From Pectinophora gossypiella (taxonomy: Eukaryota > Arthropoda > Insecta > Lepidoptera > Gelechiidae): a stretch of DNA of 64,000 nucleotides. Below the pieces are notes generated by a model that ran no database searches, was not told the origin of the DNA, and saw only the letters and a list, made by a program, of their open reading frames with translations. Position 1 is the first letter of the stretch; each line of letters opens with the position of its first letter. Both the position numbers and the translations under genes were made by a program. Where the stretch lies: assembly GCF_024362695.1 (NCBI RefSeq), contig NW_026063251.1:349001-413000 (forward strand), written 5' to 3'. Shown here piece by piece: positions 51,845 to 63,643 of this stretch.

Positions 51845-52320
51845 ATAATGTAGCGAGTACCCTGGTTGAGTCAAGATAATATAAAATAAGTGGAAAGATA
51901 ATGTGGCCCAAGTAGTAAAGGAAAGGATGTGCAAACAGCCGAATGTGAATCTGGCAATAATGTGCCTGTTTAAATGAGTTTTAGTTGAGTACCAAATAGT
52001 TACCTAGGTTTTCCTGGGAAAAACACTGATCCAGCCTTTCTGATTTAACTGAGTTTTTGTATGGTTTTGAATAAATAACTAAACAATAGAAATGTGTCTT
52101 TTTTATTTTACTATACCCTTTCCATTACATAGATAGGTATCATTTAAAGTAACTATAAATAATTAATTGTTCATTACAATTTATATACACATAGTATTAG
52201 TATATGATAATTAAGATACCTACTTGATTATTAAAATTGACAAATTTAATGAAGTTGGATTTTTTTTTAATGACTAGAATGAAAATACAATAAATATTCA
52301 ATTAAACTACTTCTGTAACA
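51845..52320 (+). repeat. Probable 5' LTR of the Arc-Gag Gypsy element
   Basis: The right end TTCTGTAACA (52320) is followed 10 bp later by a primer binding site, so an LTR should end here. AATAAATATTC at about 52290 may be its poly(A) signal. The left end is not seen; TGTAGCGAGTACCC (about 51849) is one candidate. No second LTR in the window. Confidence 0.4.
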
Positions 52321-52330
52321 ACGCCACTAC

Positions 52331-52351
52331 TGGCGTCCCAACGTGTAGCGG
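52331..52351 (+). promoter_or_regulatory. Primer binding site of the Gypsy element
   Basis: TGGCGTCCCAACGTGTAGCG resembles the tRNA-Lys primed sites of retroelements (TGGCGCCCAACGTGGGGC) near the start. Confidence 0.6.
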
Positions 52352-52399
52352 ACTGAAGACTGCACCCTGGATAACTTCGGCAAACCAGCAGGACCTACA

Positions 52400-53351
52400 T
52401 TGCGAACCCGACCTGTCAGACCACCTGTGGTACCAAAAACCCCTAGGAAACCTAGAAAGGCGAAAATGGCAACGGTCAGCATGTCACCGGAGCAGTTGCA
52501 AGATTTAGTATCGGCAGCTACTACCGCGGCAACTACAGCAGCATTACAGGCAGCTGCTAATCAAAACTGTGCACGCACGCCTGGTTCATTTGCAAATGCA
52601 AACTTCTCGTTCGAAGGAGCTCGAGAAACTGAGAAAGTCGAAGCCTTCCTAGCCGCCGTTTCAATATACAAGTCTGTGGAAAATATATCGGATAAGGATG
52701 CACTACATTGCCTCCCACTATTGTTGAAAGGGGAAGCCTCATTATGGTGGCAAGGCTGCAAAAATGGTGTCAAAACTTGGACGGAGTTCGAGAAACGATT
52801 ACGCCACGCTTATGCTCCGAAATTGCCGGCATACCTGATATTTCAAGAGGTTTTCGGGGTAAAGCAGCAACCAAATGAGCTTACTGAAACCTTCGTGGCC
52901 AGAAATCGAGCGCGAATTGCACAACTCCCGTATGAAGCAATCCAAGAAGAGCTGGAATTGGACATGATTTACGGCCAGTTACATAAGAGCGTGAGAGAAA
53001 AGGTATCCCGAGACTCGGTCACAACTTTTGATGATCTGCTAAACGCCGCCAGAGGAGTTGAACGACTTCGTATAGAAGATTTACCTCTTTCACAACCCAA
53101 GGAAAATCAAAAACAGAAACGCTGTGACTTTTGTCGTGGAACCGGCCACTCCATCGAGGAATGTCGCAAAAAGACTAAACTCGTAGGCATTAAGAAAGAT
53201 GGTACATCTGCATCAACCCAAGCTCCATCCCCGTCGCGGCCAGTTTTTTCATGTTATGGTTGCGGAGCTCCAGGGGTTGTGCGAAGCAAATGCCCGACAT
53301 GTTCAGAAATTAAACGAGACGTGAAGGTTGAGAACGTGGACTTCTGCGCAT
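52400..53351 (+). pseudogene. Ty3/Gypsy Gag with Arc-like capsid domain
   Basis: About 317 residues; the open frame starts at 52400 and an internal ATG lies at 52466 (MATVSMSPEQ). The capsid region has FEGARETEKVEAFLAAVSIY, LPLLLKGEASLWWQG, TWTEFEKRLRHAYAP and YLIFQEVFGVKQ, strongly reminiscent of insect Arc and its Gypsy ancestors. Two zinc-knuckle-like motifs follow (CDFCRGTGHSIEEC and CYGCGAPGVVRSKC). At 53352 a piggyBac insertion interrupts the Gag-protease linker; coding resumes at 54491. Confidence 0.88.
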
Positions 53352-53727
53352 TTAACCCGGCGTCATGGGGGTTGGGTCTGTGATACCCGTCACATTTTAT
53401 TTTGCTTCTAGTTCGGTTACTATGCGTGCGACATTGCCGTTCTTCTTAATAGCTGGAGCTGTCGAGTTGTTCTATGCATCGCAATCAACATGTTAGTTGT
53501 GCGACAGCCGCAATAGGAGTTACATGTGCATAACATTGAAAAAGGTATGTGAGACCCATCCCCGCAGTCAGTGTAACAATTTCGCGCCATTTTGTAAAGA
53601 TATTGTTTTAATTATTATCTGTGTTTATATCCTTTAATATTTGTTTTTTTGTTGTGGTTTTTATTTATAATTGCTGATATATAGTTCAATGTATTTTATT
53701 TGTATTTTTGTAGGTACTTAGTATATA

Positions 53728-53811
53728 ATGGATCGAGAAGAGGCACAACGACGTCGTATTCTTTAAATTTTAAAAGAGTCTGAATCTGATTTTGAGTTGT
53801 CTATGGCCTAA
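53728..53811 (+). pseudogene. piggyBac transposase N-terminal remnant
   Basis: ATG at 53728 reads MDREEAQRRRIL, stop, ILKESESDFELSMA, stop. An acidic N-terminus like this is typical of piggyBac transposases. The catalytic region is deleted immediately after. Confidence 0.65.
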
Positions 53812-53888
53812 TAATAAACAAAATAAATAATAATTGTCCAAAAACAAAACGAAGGCGGTTTATAAAAAATCTAGGTCTCAGCCTTGTC

Positions 53889-54143
53889 ATGGAACACCTC
53901 AAACTTCGCCAAAATGTATCAGAGCTTCCACGTGAGTTACGACAGAAAATAGGAAAATTTGTTGGTGAATCTTCAGGGGAACCTCCGGCAAAAAAGGCTA
54001 ATGTTCGCAAAAGGTGCCAAGTGTGTCCAGCCAAGAAAGACCGTAAGACAAACTACACCTGCGAGAGTTGCAGCAAATATATTTGTGTAGAACATATAGT
54101 ACCTTTCTGTGCTGACTGTACCAAAGATAATGATTTGGAGTGA
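53889..54143 (+). pseudogene. piggyBac transposase C-terminal cysteine-rich domain
   Basis: 84 residues ending in a zinc-binding array: CQVCPAKKDRKTNYTCESC, then KYICVEHIVPFCADC, the cross-brace cysteine-rich domain that binds terminal repeats in piggyBac transposases. The central DDD domain is missing. ATG at 53889 is internal to the former gene. Confidence 0.85.
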
Positions 54144-54490
54144 TTAAATCTTTTTTTTTCTAAAGTTAATTTAGTTTTCTATTAAAAAATTTCATTAAAA
54201 TATTAAGACTGATTGTTAATTATTTATATAATTACCTTTAAGTAGAAGAGAAAAAAATTGTTGAGATTTGTCGTTCTTTTTTTAAAGCTCTATTATATAT
54301 AATTAAAACGTAATATAAGACGATATTTATGTTTCATTTCTTTACATAAATACCTAAAAAACCAAATACGATTAAAAAACAACTCAATTATTTATACAAT
54401 ATTGGAATAAATTTCACATTAATGAACGGGTCGGTGAGACCCACCCCAACGTCCGTGTAACACTTTTCCACCCCCATGACGCCGGGTTAA

Positions 54491-55590
54491 TACCCAGACG
54501 GACGCGCGACTGAGACCTGTTGTTGGCATTGCAATCGATAATATTGTTGGCACTGCGTACGTGGACACCGGGGCCAAGACCAGCGTAGCTTCATATCAGC
54601 TTTATATGTGCCTGAAAAGGAAAGGCTATCGGTTCACTACGCAGACAGCAAATGTCACCCAAGCAGACGGAATTAGGCAAAGGAAAGTATCCAGTCTGTT
54701 AAACTACCTGTAAGCATTTGCGACCGTATCATCCCCACTACTTTTATTGTACTCCCGGAGACCCATGACAATAAAACATTACTCGGAGTAGGGTTCATAC
54801 AGGATGCAAAGATGGTGTTGAACTTGCCACAGAATACGTGGTATTTCATTGATCGGCCTTCCGTAACCTACGATCTACAGCCGGAAAGTGCCGATGGCAT
54901 TTCAATGGCACATGTGGAATATTGGACTCCGCCTCAGCGTTCGCCAGCAGCGCCAAGAAGTACCGAGAGTACGACTGCTGCCACGCCCAGAATGAGGGAA
55001 GCGGACCTACCTCCCGTCCATCTTGGCCCATTGGAGTGTGCAGCCACACCCGGGAAACGCCCTAAGCTGTTTGATGGGTATTCGCCAAGGTTCGTGGACT
55101 ACATGATGGAAGATGCGAGACAGTCCATAGCAACAGCAGAAGTGGACCTGTCTCCACACGCCGATGCCCTGTTTCCTAATGCAAATATCGGACTTAACAT
55201 GTTGTCCATTAGTTCTGTTGAGACCGGGACATTGGAGGTTGCACAAAAAGGTAAACTATTGGGGGTACTGGAGAAGCATCAGCAAGTATTCGAGTCTAGC
55301 GATAAACCAACATCGCTGGCAGAACACTGTATCGACACGGGTGATCATAACCCCATCTCAGTACCACCATATCGTATGTCACCCCCGCGACGTGAAATCC
55401 TGAAACGGGAAATAGATAAAATGCTTACGGATGGCATAATAGAGCCTTGCGCGTCAGCCTGGACGGCTCCAGTAGTAATGGTCCCAAAAAAGGATGGATC
55501 GCTACGAGTGTGTGTGGACTATGGTCCACTGAATGCTATCACGGTGCCGGATGCTTACCACGGCCCCTGTACTAAAACAAGCGGACGCAT
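54491..55590 (+). pseudogene. Gypsy element: protease and N-terminal RT
   Basis: The frame after the TTAA reads a retropepsin with AYVDTGAKTSVAS (about 54559), frameshifts near 54700, then 54812 onward gives a linker and the start of RT: ISVPPYRMSPPRREILKREI, MLTDGIIEPCASAWTAPVVM and KDGSLRVCVDYGPLNA. At about 55553-55570 it jumps directly to the RNase H in another frame, losing the catalytic YVDD region. Confidence 0.85.
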
Positions 55591-56318
55591 CCCAGCCATA
55601 TGTGATCAAAACGGATGCTAGCAGCTATGCACTGGGGGCAGTTTTGGTACAGGGGGAGGGTGATGAGGAACACCCTGTGGAGTATGCCAGTAAACTGTTA
55701 TCGCCAGCAGAGAGGAATTACACAACGACGGAACGTGAAGCCCTCGCTGTGGTATGGGCCCTTGGAAAATTTCGTGGATATATAAGTATAGAGGGTGTAA
55801 ACGTCACTGTCGTTACAGACCACCAGGCTCTGAAATGGCTTATGAAGCTCCAATCGCCAACGGGGAGATTAGCACGATGGGCGTTGCTTGTGCAATCCTT
55901 TAACGTCACTGTCAAATATGCACCAGGGCGAACCAATATTATAGCCGATACGCTGTCACGGCCTACCTGTAACGAGGAGACTACTAAAAATTGCAGTCTG
56001 TGCACCGTGGTCGTTGATGCGACAGCTAAAAACCCCGCAGACATACGGCTAGAACAATTAAAAGAAGAGTACATCGCGAAGATTGTGAAAGCTCTGGAGT
56101 CTGTCGGCGGAGAAGATGCCGTGTATTGGAGCACAAAGGGGTATATAATGAATAATGGCTTGTTATACCGCTATAATCCAGATGGTGATATGGAAAATGC
56201 TCAACTACTAGTACCACAGCACGAATGGTCTCAGGTACTATCTGCATATCATGACAACCCAATGGCAGGGCATTATGGTTCTGAAAAGACATACCAGAGA
56301 ATAGCTTGCAGATTGTCG
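55562..56318 (+). pseudogene. Gypsy element: RNase H and integrase zinc finger
   Basis: Reads TTAPVLKQADASQPYVIKTD, then ASSYALGAVLVQ, YTTTEREALAVVWAL and VVTDHQALKWLM (RNase H), then LARWALLVQSFNVTVKYAPG and ADTLSR. The integrase begins with HEWSQVLSAYHDNPMAGHYG and stops at the BEL-C LTR (56319). Integrase core absent. Confidence 0.88.
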
Positions 56319-56547
56319 TGAAGTGACAGCGCCATCTAGTGCGTCAGCGACGAACCGCGGCATTCACTGCATTCACTCGTTCAGAAACAACTCCATCTTG
56401 GGACAACTCTCGTTCAAAAACACTCGCCATCGCCATCTTGGACGCTATTAGCTATTATACTTACCACCTGAAAACGTTGTAACTATTATGTTAAAATAAA
56501 TAAATACGTTGTAAAAATATATATTGAAATTAAACGATTATTAAACA
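56319..56547 (+). repeat. BEL-C 5' LTR (229 bp)
   Basis: Starts TGAAGTGACAGC and ends TTATTAAACA, directly followed by a primer binding site (56550). Contains AATAAATAAATACG (about 56495). The 3' LTR lies outside the window. Confidence 0.75.
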
Positions 56548-56549
56548 TT

Positions 56550-56568
56550 TGGTCCATCGAGCCGTATG
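56550..56568 (+). promoter_or_regulatory. BEL-C primer binding site
   Basis: TGGTCCATCGAGCCGTATG, two bases after the LTR. Shares TGGTCC and GAGCCG with the BEL-B site. Confidence 0.65.
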
Positions 56569-56790
56569 TACGAGACGAAATCGTCGACCTTGGATGCAAA
56601 CGATTTACGAGGAGAAGAATCTTCAGCAGCGCTCTGGTGAAGAAGATTATTCCTTTTCTCATCCCTGTGCCTCGATTTGTGTTAAAACCGTGTTCTTATA
56701 CGTTTTAGGACTTCGCGCTTGTCAGCTATTGTATGCGTGGGGGACGGGGCTACGCGTGAAATTGTAAGTATTCACCCTTGTCTTTCCATA

Positions 56791-59700
56791 ATGCCTGACA
56801 ATATGAGTAGCGATAATGAGTGTGATAAATCGAATGAGGATGCTCTCGTTGATCTTAAGCGACAACGAGGCACTTTAAAAGCTCGTGTAACTAACTTCAA
56901 GTCTTACCTGGACAAGAAATTAACTTTGCCGTTAAACGACGTCGCTAAAGCCGAATTGCAGTTGCGTATCGAAGCCATGGTAAATGCCTTTCAAAATTAT
57001 AATGATATTCAGAGTGAAATTGAGCGCATTGTGCCAGAAACAGAGCTTATAACTAACATGGAGTATCGCGAATCCTATGAAGAGCTTTATTATTCTTGCA
57101 TGGCAAAAGCAAAATGCCTAACTAATACTGAGGACAATACAACAAGTTCCAAATCCGTTCACTTCGCTGATTCGCTTATATCGAAAGTGAAATTGCCTGA
57201 TATAAAACTACCTCAGTTTGATGGTTCCTACGACAAATGGCTTGAGTTTAGAAATTCATACTCTACATTGATTCATAAACGTACGGATCTCGATTTAATT
57301 CAAAAATTTCACTATTTGCGTTCATCAGTTACGGGTACTGCAGAACGAGTTATAAGCGCATTGGAATTCACACCTTCTAATTACAAATTTGCGTGGGAAT
57401 TATTAGAAAATAGGTATCATAATGAGCGGCTCTTGGTACACAACCATGTCAAAGCGTTGTACAAAATTCCACCCATGATCAAAGAATCGCCGGCGCAGAT
57501 TAGAACGATGATAGATACCGTGTTACGTAACTTGCGAGCTCTTAAGACTCTAAACGAACCAACTGACCATTGGGACACGTTACTTATTTATTTGATCGTT
57601 TCCAAATTTGAACTTTCTACAGAAAAAGAGTGGGAGTCGTATAAGGGAACTATCATATCTAATTCGCAAGGCGACTCTGACTCGGAGTATAAACTAAAAT
57701 TATCTGAATTAATTACCTTCCTTCGAAACCGAGCCGATATGTTAGAAATGATAAACCTAAACCACGGCAAAACGTTTAAATTCAATAATACGCAGGATAG
57801 GAACATAAGTGAGACCAAAAAACCAGTTCAATCAACGTCACAAACGCATAGTCATAGCTATGTAGTAACGCGCAAGGAACAAACAAACGAGTCGTTTGAT
57901 AAAAAACGCGTATGTAGTATGTGCATGTGCAATGGCAATCACCTTTTGTACACTTGTCCTGTCTTTCTCAATCTAACGGTAAAAGAAAGGTCTAAAATCG
58001 TTGATGAAAAACAAATCTGTCGTAATTGTTTACGTTCAGGTCATTCGCTAAATGATTGTTTGTTTGGCCCTTGTAAACAATGTCAATTAAAACATAATAC
58101 TTTATTGCATTTTGATAGGTCAAATAATACTGGCGCTGGCCAACCCTCCGCGGTATATAACGAGTCAGCTGATGATAGGGCTGGGCCATCGCACACTACC
58201 ACTGCATTACATTCTTGGTCGGGTTCGAATACCGGGGTAACGAATTCCCATTCGGTTTTACTATCTACAGCGTTGGTAGAAGTAGCTGACAAAGATAATA
58301 ATTTTCATACGTTCCGCGCTCTGCTTGACAATGGCAGTCAACATTGCTTTGTCACAGAACGTTTGAGTAAACGATTACGCGTTCCTTTAATACAGTCCAC
58401 TGTACACGTATCAGGGGTGGGACAAGCAGTCACGCAGTCGAATTCTGTGTGTAAAATAAATATGCGTTCTAGAACTAGTGATTACGATACTAGTATGTCA
58501 TGCATTGTTCTGCCATGCATTACTCCTCGTTTGCCGTCGCATCATATTGATATCGATATGTCTTGCATTCCTGAAAATATTTCGTTAGCAGATCCCAACT
58601 TTTATACGCCGTCGGACATCGATTTGTTGATTGGTGCAGATAAATTCTGGGAATTATTACACGAAAATAAAATTCGTTTGCCCAATGGACCTTACCTGCA
58701 AAATACAAAGTTAGGATGGTTAATATCAGGGCCTATTCAGTCGAATTCATTAATTCAAGGCAACATTCAGTGCAATTTTGTACAAGGTCTAGATGCTGAA
58801 ATGCGTAAGTTTTGGGAAGTTGAAGACATCCCACGCGTGGACAAATTGCTCACAGATGATGAAAAGTATTGTGAAAAAATATTCATGGATACTACAAAGC
58901 GGGAAGACGACGGTAGATTCGCCGTGCGTATTCCTCTGAAAGAATCGCCCGAATTACTCGGCGACTCTTACAATATGGCGGAAAAAAGATTCATGTCGCT
59001 CGAACGTAAGTTAAATCGTTTACCATCATACAAACAATTATACGTTGAATTTATGCGTGAATATAAACAAATGAATCACATGACTGAAGTGAATACTTAC
59101 GGTAGTTCGAATTATTTTCTTCCACACCACGGCGTGTTCCGCGAGAGTAGCAGCACCACGAAGTTGAGGGTCGTGTTCGACGCAAGCGCAGCTGCCTCTT
59201 CAGGCAAGTCGCTGAATGATATTCAGCAGATCGGACCGAAACTTCAAAATGACATATTCTCGATTTTATTACGTTTTAGACAGCACAGATACGTCGGCTG
59301 TGCTGATGTCGAAAAGATGTTTCGACAGATTTTAATTCAATCAGATATGCGTGATTTACAGCTAATTCTTTGGAGAGAGAAGACGTCCGATCCGCTGAAA
59401 ATCTTTCAACTGAACACGGTCACCTACGGAACCGCGTCCGCACCATACTTGAGTATGCGGTGTTTAAAACAACTTGCTCAGGATTGTAACGACGACGTCA
59501 TCGCTGACGTTATAAATAACGATTTCTTTGTAGATGATTTGATAACTGGGCACGACGATCGAGATGTTTTGTTAGATATTTGCAGAAAAACATCAGAAAT
59601 CCTAAAATCAGGGTGTTTTCCATTGCGTAAATGGACTTTTAGCTTCGACGTGTGCGATACGATATCTAAGGAGTTGTCGGTTGGTGAGCTAACTCAAAAC

Positions 59701-60206
59701 AAAACCCTCGGTCTAGGTTGGTTAAACGATACGGATAATTTATACTTCACTTCAAGTCTGCAGCCTAATGACGTATCACAGTTAACAAAACGTCATATGC
59801 TTTCGATCATTTCACAGATATATGACCCGTTAGGTTTGCTTTCGCCGGCCGTCATTATATCTAAAGTACTAATACAGCGGCTCTGGTTATGTAAGATCGG
59901 GTGGGATGAGCCTGTCCCGCGCGACGTCATTGGCACATGGAATCAATTTATTGATTCTCTTTCGACTTTAAATACGTTAAGAATTCCACGCTTCGTACGA
60001 AGCGGTAACAACCCATATACCGAGCTTCACATATTTACGGACGCTTCGCAGACCGCTTATGGGGCCTGCGCATATATACGGACATATAACGATGACAGCG
60101 ACATTGTTGTAAAGTTGTTATGTGCAAAAAGTAAGGTCGCGCCATTAAAAACATTGAGTATTCCCCGTCTAGAACTTTGCGGCGCTTTGATAGGTGCGAA
60201 ATTGTA
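56791..60206 (+). pseudogene. BEL-C Gag-Pol, open from Gag to RNase H, then cut by a DNA transposon
   Basis: Starts at ATG 56791 (MPDNMSSDNECDKSNE). Gag (VKLPDIKLPQFDGSYDKWLE) is followed by zinc knuckles (CSMCMCNGNHLLYTC, CRNCLRSGHSLNDC, CKQCQLKHNTLLH), protease (LLDNGSQHCFV, a D-N-G variant at about 58323), RT (LRVVFDASAA, GCADVEKMFRQI, NTVTYGTASAPYL, catalytic FFVDDLITG at about 59524) and the RNase H start (FTDASQTAYGACAYI, IPRLELCGALIGAKL). The frame runs into the transposon at about 60207 and ends by chance at 60453. Integrase is missing here and may resume beyond the window. No other lesion noticed, so BEL-C was probably intact when hit. Confidence 0.92.
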
Positions 60207-60219
60207 TGTATTTATATCT

Positions 60220-60669
60220 AGCGGGGCCCTCGGAGCTAGAGCGATGAAAGTGAGGAGAGCGGTCAGCTTGTTCAATGTACCTATCAAATATAATAAAGTG
60301 GTCCAATGTACCTCCGTTGTATCCACAGAAATGACCTCTGAATTCGATTTCCATCCAGCGGGGCCCTCCGTCGTTATCAGGCCGAGATACCTAAAAGTAG
60401 TGTCAAACGAAACTTGGCCCAATGTACCTTCCTATTCATTAATTTGTTCTTAAAATTTTTTGATGGTATACCAGAAATTAAGTTTCAAAGTTTTGTCTAG
60501 CCAGCGGGGCCCTTTGTTATTTGAATTACCACGTGCGGAAAATGCAGACCATTCTTATGTTTTCCCAATGTACCTCACAATTATTCACTATTTACCAAAT
60601 TTTTTGTGGTTTTTCTGCCTTAACAAAAAAAAAAAACAACTTTTCATACAAAATAGTCTGTTTGCATAA
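60220..60669. repeat. Left TIR with alternating sub-repeats
   Basis: AGCGGGGCCCT occurs at 60220, 60357 and 60503 (spacing 137 and 146 bp). CAATGTACCT occurs at 60273, 60304, 60420 and 60566. The innermost part (60589-60669) pairs with the right TIR, including an A-run and GTGGTTTTTCTGCC. Confidence 0.85.
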
Positions 60670-60886
60670 TACGGGGCAACCACAAAAGTATGGTCAGCAA
60701 ATTCAAAATAAATTATTACTTTGTATATCGGTAGTAATGGTATGTAAACAGAAAAAAAACTGATTTGTTATTAGGAACATAACGTATTTATTATTTCGGA
60801 ACATGTTGTGTAATACCAGAAAGAAAGAAAATAAGATCACAATAAAAAAAATATAGTCAACAAATTATATTATAATAATCAATGCA

Positions 60887-60975
60887 CAGTCACGTACAAA
60901 AGTGCAGTCATAGATTTGTACCTTATTGCAACGTAATGAGATACAGTTCTATGACTTCACTTTTGCACGTGACTG
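60887..60975. mobile_element. 89-bp hairpin MITE
   Basis: CAGTCACGTACAAAAGTGCA at the left is mirrored by TTCACTTTTGCACGTGACTG at the right with few mismatches. The right flank is TA (60976-60977); the left flank is GCA, so a TA duplication is not clear. Stem of about 28-30 bp, loop of about 30 nt. Non-coding. Confidence 0.65.
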
Positions 60976-61029
60976 TACTTACCTACTTACTGTAATTATT
61001 GCAAAGATATTAATTGTATGTTACATCAA

Positions 61030-63459
61030 CTATTGTCTGACATATATTAAGCAATGCGCTATGATTTTACGTTTATCATTATTTACTTTAACAGTTGAAA
61101 TTAAGTCATCAAAAGATTCCCATTTGCCATTTTTTCTTCGTAAGCAATGAGCTTTGTAGTGGCCTGTACCACCAGGACAATATTCAATCACAGATGTCAA
61201 TTTATAGGACTCCTTTTGACTCAAAAACAACATGTTAGGAACTTCCGACAAATATATTTTATTGATACCATTAATATCAAGTGCTATGATATTATTTAAT
61301 GTATATGATAGTCTACGAACACCAGTACATCCACTGTAGTTACAATTGTTGCCTTCATGCGTAATTCCGTCATTAATAGCTTCATTTAAGAAAGTCATGC
61401 CACGCTCTTGTAACATTTTTAAGTTAATAGGCAAAAGAGGAACTTTTCTCCTTAACTTATCAGCACCACAATCTACTTCCGTACAAACTTTTTCCGAAAC
61501 TGCACTATGAAAATATTCGTATAGAACCTTTTCAAAAATATAAGCCACATTGGTTTGGCAATCAATAGTCATATTAGTTAAATTTATTTCAAAGTTTGCA
61601 CTTAAAATATTAGACCGAAGATCGTAAATTGTAGAATCTGTATCATTTTGAGCGAGAGATTGTATCAGATTGCTAAAATCATTATCAATTTGTGAGTAGC
61701 TCGATTTTACAATAGCGTAATCTACAAATGGAGTGATTCCACCATTTGGTGTATTGCCGCTATATTTATGCATAGCCACAACTATAAGATCAAGAATAAT
61801 AATTTTCACCACATTATAATTGAGACACCCTTTGATGAGTTTAATGCTGTCAATGTAAAACTTTTTCACTGTGTAGGGAACATCATCAAAACACGAAAGC
61901 TTACTCAATGCATGTATGAAATGGGATGTGTCCAATCTTACGAAACAGGATGGTAAATTATCAACACTCTCCTCTAATGCCTTGAAACACTTGTCCACAT
62001 ATTCTTTTGTCGAAGACAATTTTGTAAAGACTTTAACAATTGCACTGGTAAGTGCCGCTGAATCGTCCGAGATAATTTCATTCGGTAGAGGCATAGAGCC
62101 TATCCACGTTTCAAGCCACCGAGCTATACTTTCTGTTGTATGAATTTCTGACAACATTTGGACAACAGGGACACTAATATAATTATCTGAATACACGATT
62201 CCAGTATACAAAAAAATGTGTTTAGAACAATCTGGTCCTATAAAGTATTTATCTGTTTTATCACTTTGACTTATATTTTTACATAACGAGCCAGTGGCGT
62301 CGATGCAAAGACAGATACTTTGTTTTTTTTTAAGATTTTTATAATACATGATTTGTGATTGAGACCAATAATATATGAAAAACGGCCTGGCCGATATCTG
62401 TTGAATAAAAGTACAATATGGTGCCATTGTAGATAATTTACAAAGACTTAACACTGGATTTTTGTGTAGTACATTTTCTTGGCGACTTTCATATTTTATT
62501 TGCGACAAATGCTTTAAAGTTGGAAGATGAGGTGGTTCTGGGGCCACGTTGTTTTCTTTGAGTAATTCCTTTTCTGGTATTAATACATTCGCTATTTCAT
62601 TTCGTACTACTAAAGCTGATTTTGTATTAAGTTCTTTGGCTAACTCAGTCCTAGTATAAGAAGTCATTCTATTTTTTGATTTGGGGTTATGCAGATGAGA
62701 CCGAAAACCTGTAATCTTGCAGTCAATTTTAACATCACCCTCTGTGTCCAGATTCGGAGTCATTGACACCATCAAACGTGCTGAGCATTGATTACAATAA
62801 CCAATACATTTTACAGATCCTTCTTTAAATACTTGGTGTGATTTCATGCACCAGGTACATGGAAGCTTAGTATATTTCCAAATTTCTAGTGATAAAATAC
62901 CGGTCCACTTTCGCTTAGGCAGTTTTACTCGTTTTTGAAATATTAAGTTAGGTTTCTTAGGATCATTTCTACGAGTATAAAATATTTGCGGCTCAATTTT
63001 TCGCCACTTCTGCAAATCTAATGTAAAACTATAATGTTTTGTCTGATAATCATCATCAGTCAGATTGCCCTCAGAATCAGTCAGATTGCCCTCAGAATCA
63101 TAGTCTTCGTTACTCGATTCCGGTCTATCACTTTCGCTACTAGCTTCATTCTTAGCAGATCGAAAAAAGTAATTATGATTTCGTTTTATAGATAAGTATA
63201 TGGCCTTTACAGTCATTTTTTCATTTAATTCTTTTCTAATATTTTTATAGACTTCATGTCCAAGAGATGGCAAATTAACTAAAAAAAACGAATGCAATGA
63301 TTAACAATAATCAGTAATTATTTTAGACTAGAAATTAGGTCATAAATTATACTAAAAATATTGTAATCTTAAAAACTTACCTACATCCATTAACTGATCT
63401 TGGTACTTTTGTATAACTAGTTTCTGTTTTAAAACACTAAGTGCACTGATTTTTCCCAT
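61030..63459 (-). CDS. Two-exon transposase-like protein with zinc-binding region and USP-like C-terminus (775 aa)
   Basis: Exon 1 is 63459-63381 (MGKISALSVLKQ), with a GTAAGT donor. The intron is 63380-63279, ending TTTTTTTTAG. Exon 2 is 63278-61030; joining keeps the frame. Features: acidic stretch (about residues 73-103, with SEGNLTD repeated); CxxC...CxxxCxxC zinc-binding region (about 167-191); ICLCIDATGSLC with a candidate catalytic Asp (about 353); IISDDSAALTSAI (about 431); RLDTSHFIHALSKL (about 476); a Cys-rich segment; and C-terminal IEYCPGGTGHYKAHCLR...WESFDDL (about 725-752), patterned like the histidine box of ubiquitin-specific proteases. A USP Cys box is not evident. Probably a DDE transposase; family uncertain. 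Confidence 0.72.
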
Positions 63460-63643
63460 TATAGTTTATTATTAGTAAACCACAACATTTATTTACATTG
63501 GTATCGCAGAGTTCTATTTCCTACTGACAATCACGCAATAGCAATAGTTTTGTCATACCTACCCTCATTGCGGAAAATATTTGTTTTGTTGATCTTACCT
63601 TACAAAGCGCGTACTACGTACTACATTATTTTCCACATACCTA

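Larger units (their letters stand above)
53356..54486 (+). mobile_element. piggyBac-type element, internally deleted
   Basis: 1131 bp flanked by TTAA (53352-53355, 54487-54490) with perfect 17-bp terminal repeats CCCGGCGTCATGGGGGT / ACCCCCATGACGCCGGG. Subterminal GTGAGACCCA(T/C)CCC...GTGTAAC occurs near both ends (about 53549 and 54434) in direct orientation. Only the two ends of the transposase gene remain. Excision restores the Gypsy frame. Confidence 0.92.

Noticed and set aside
60207..60453. C-terminal 80 residues of the BEL-C frame as a novel domain
   Set aside because: They are TIR sequence of the inserted transposon read through.
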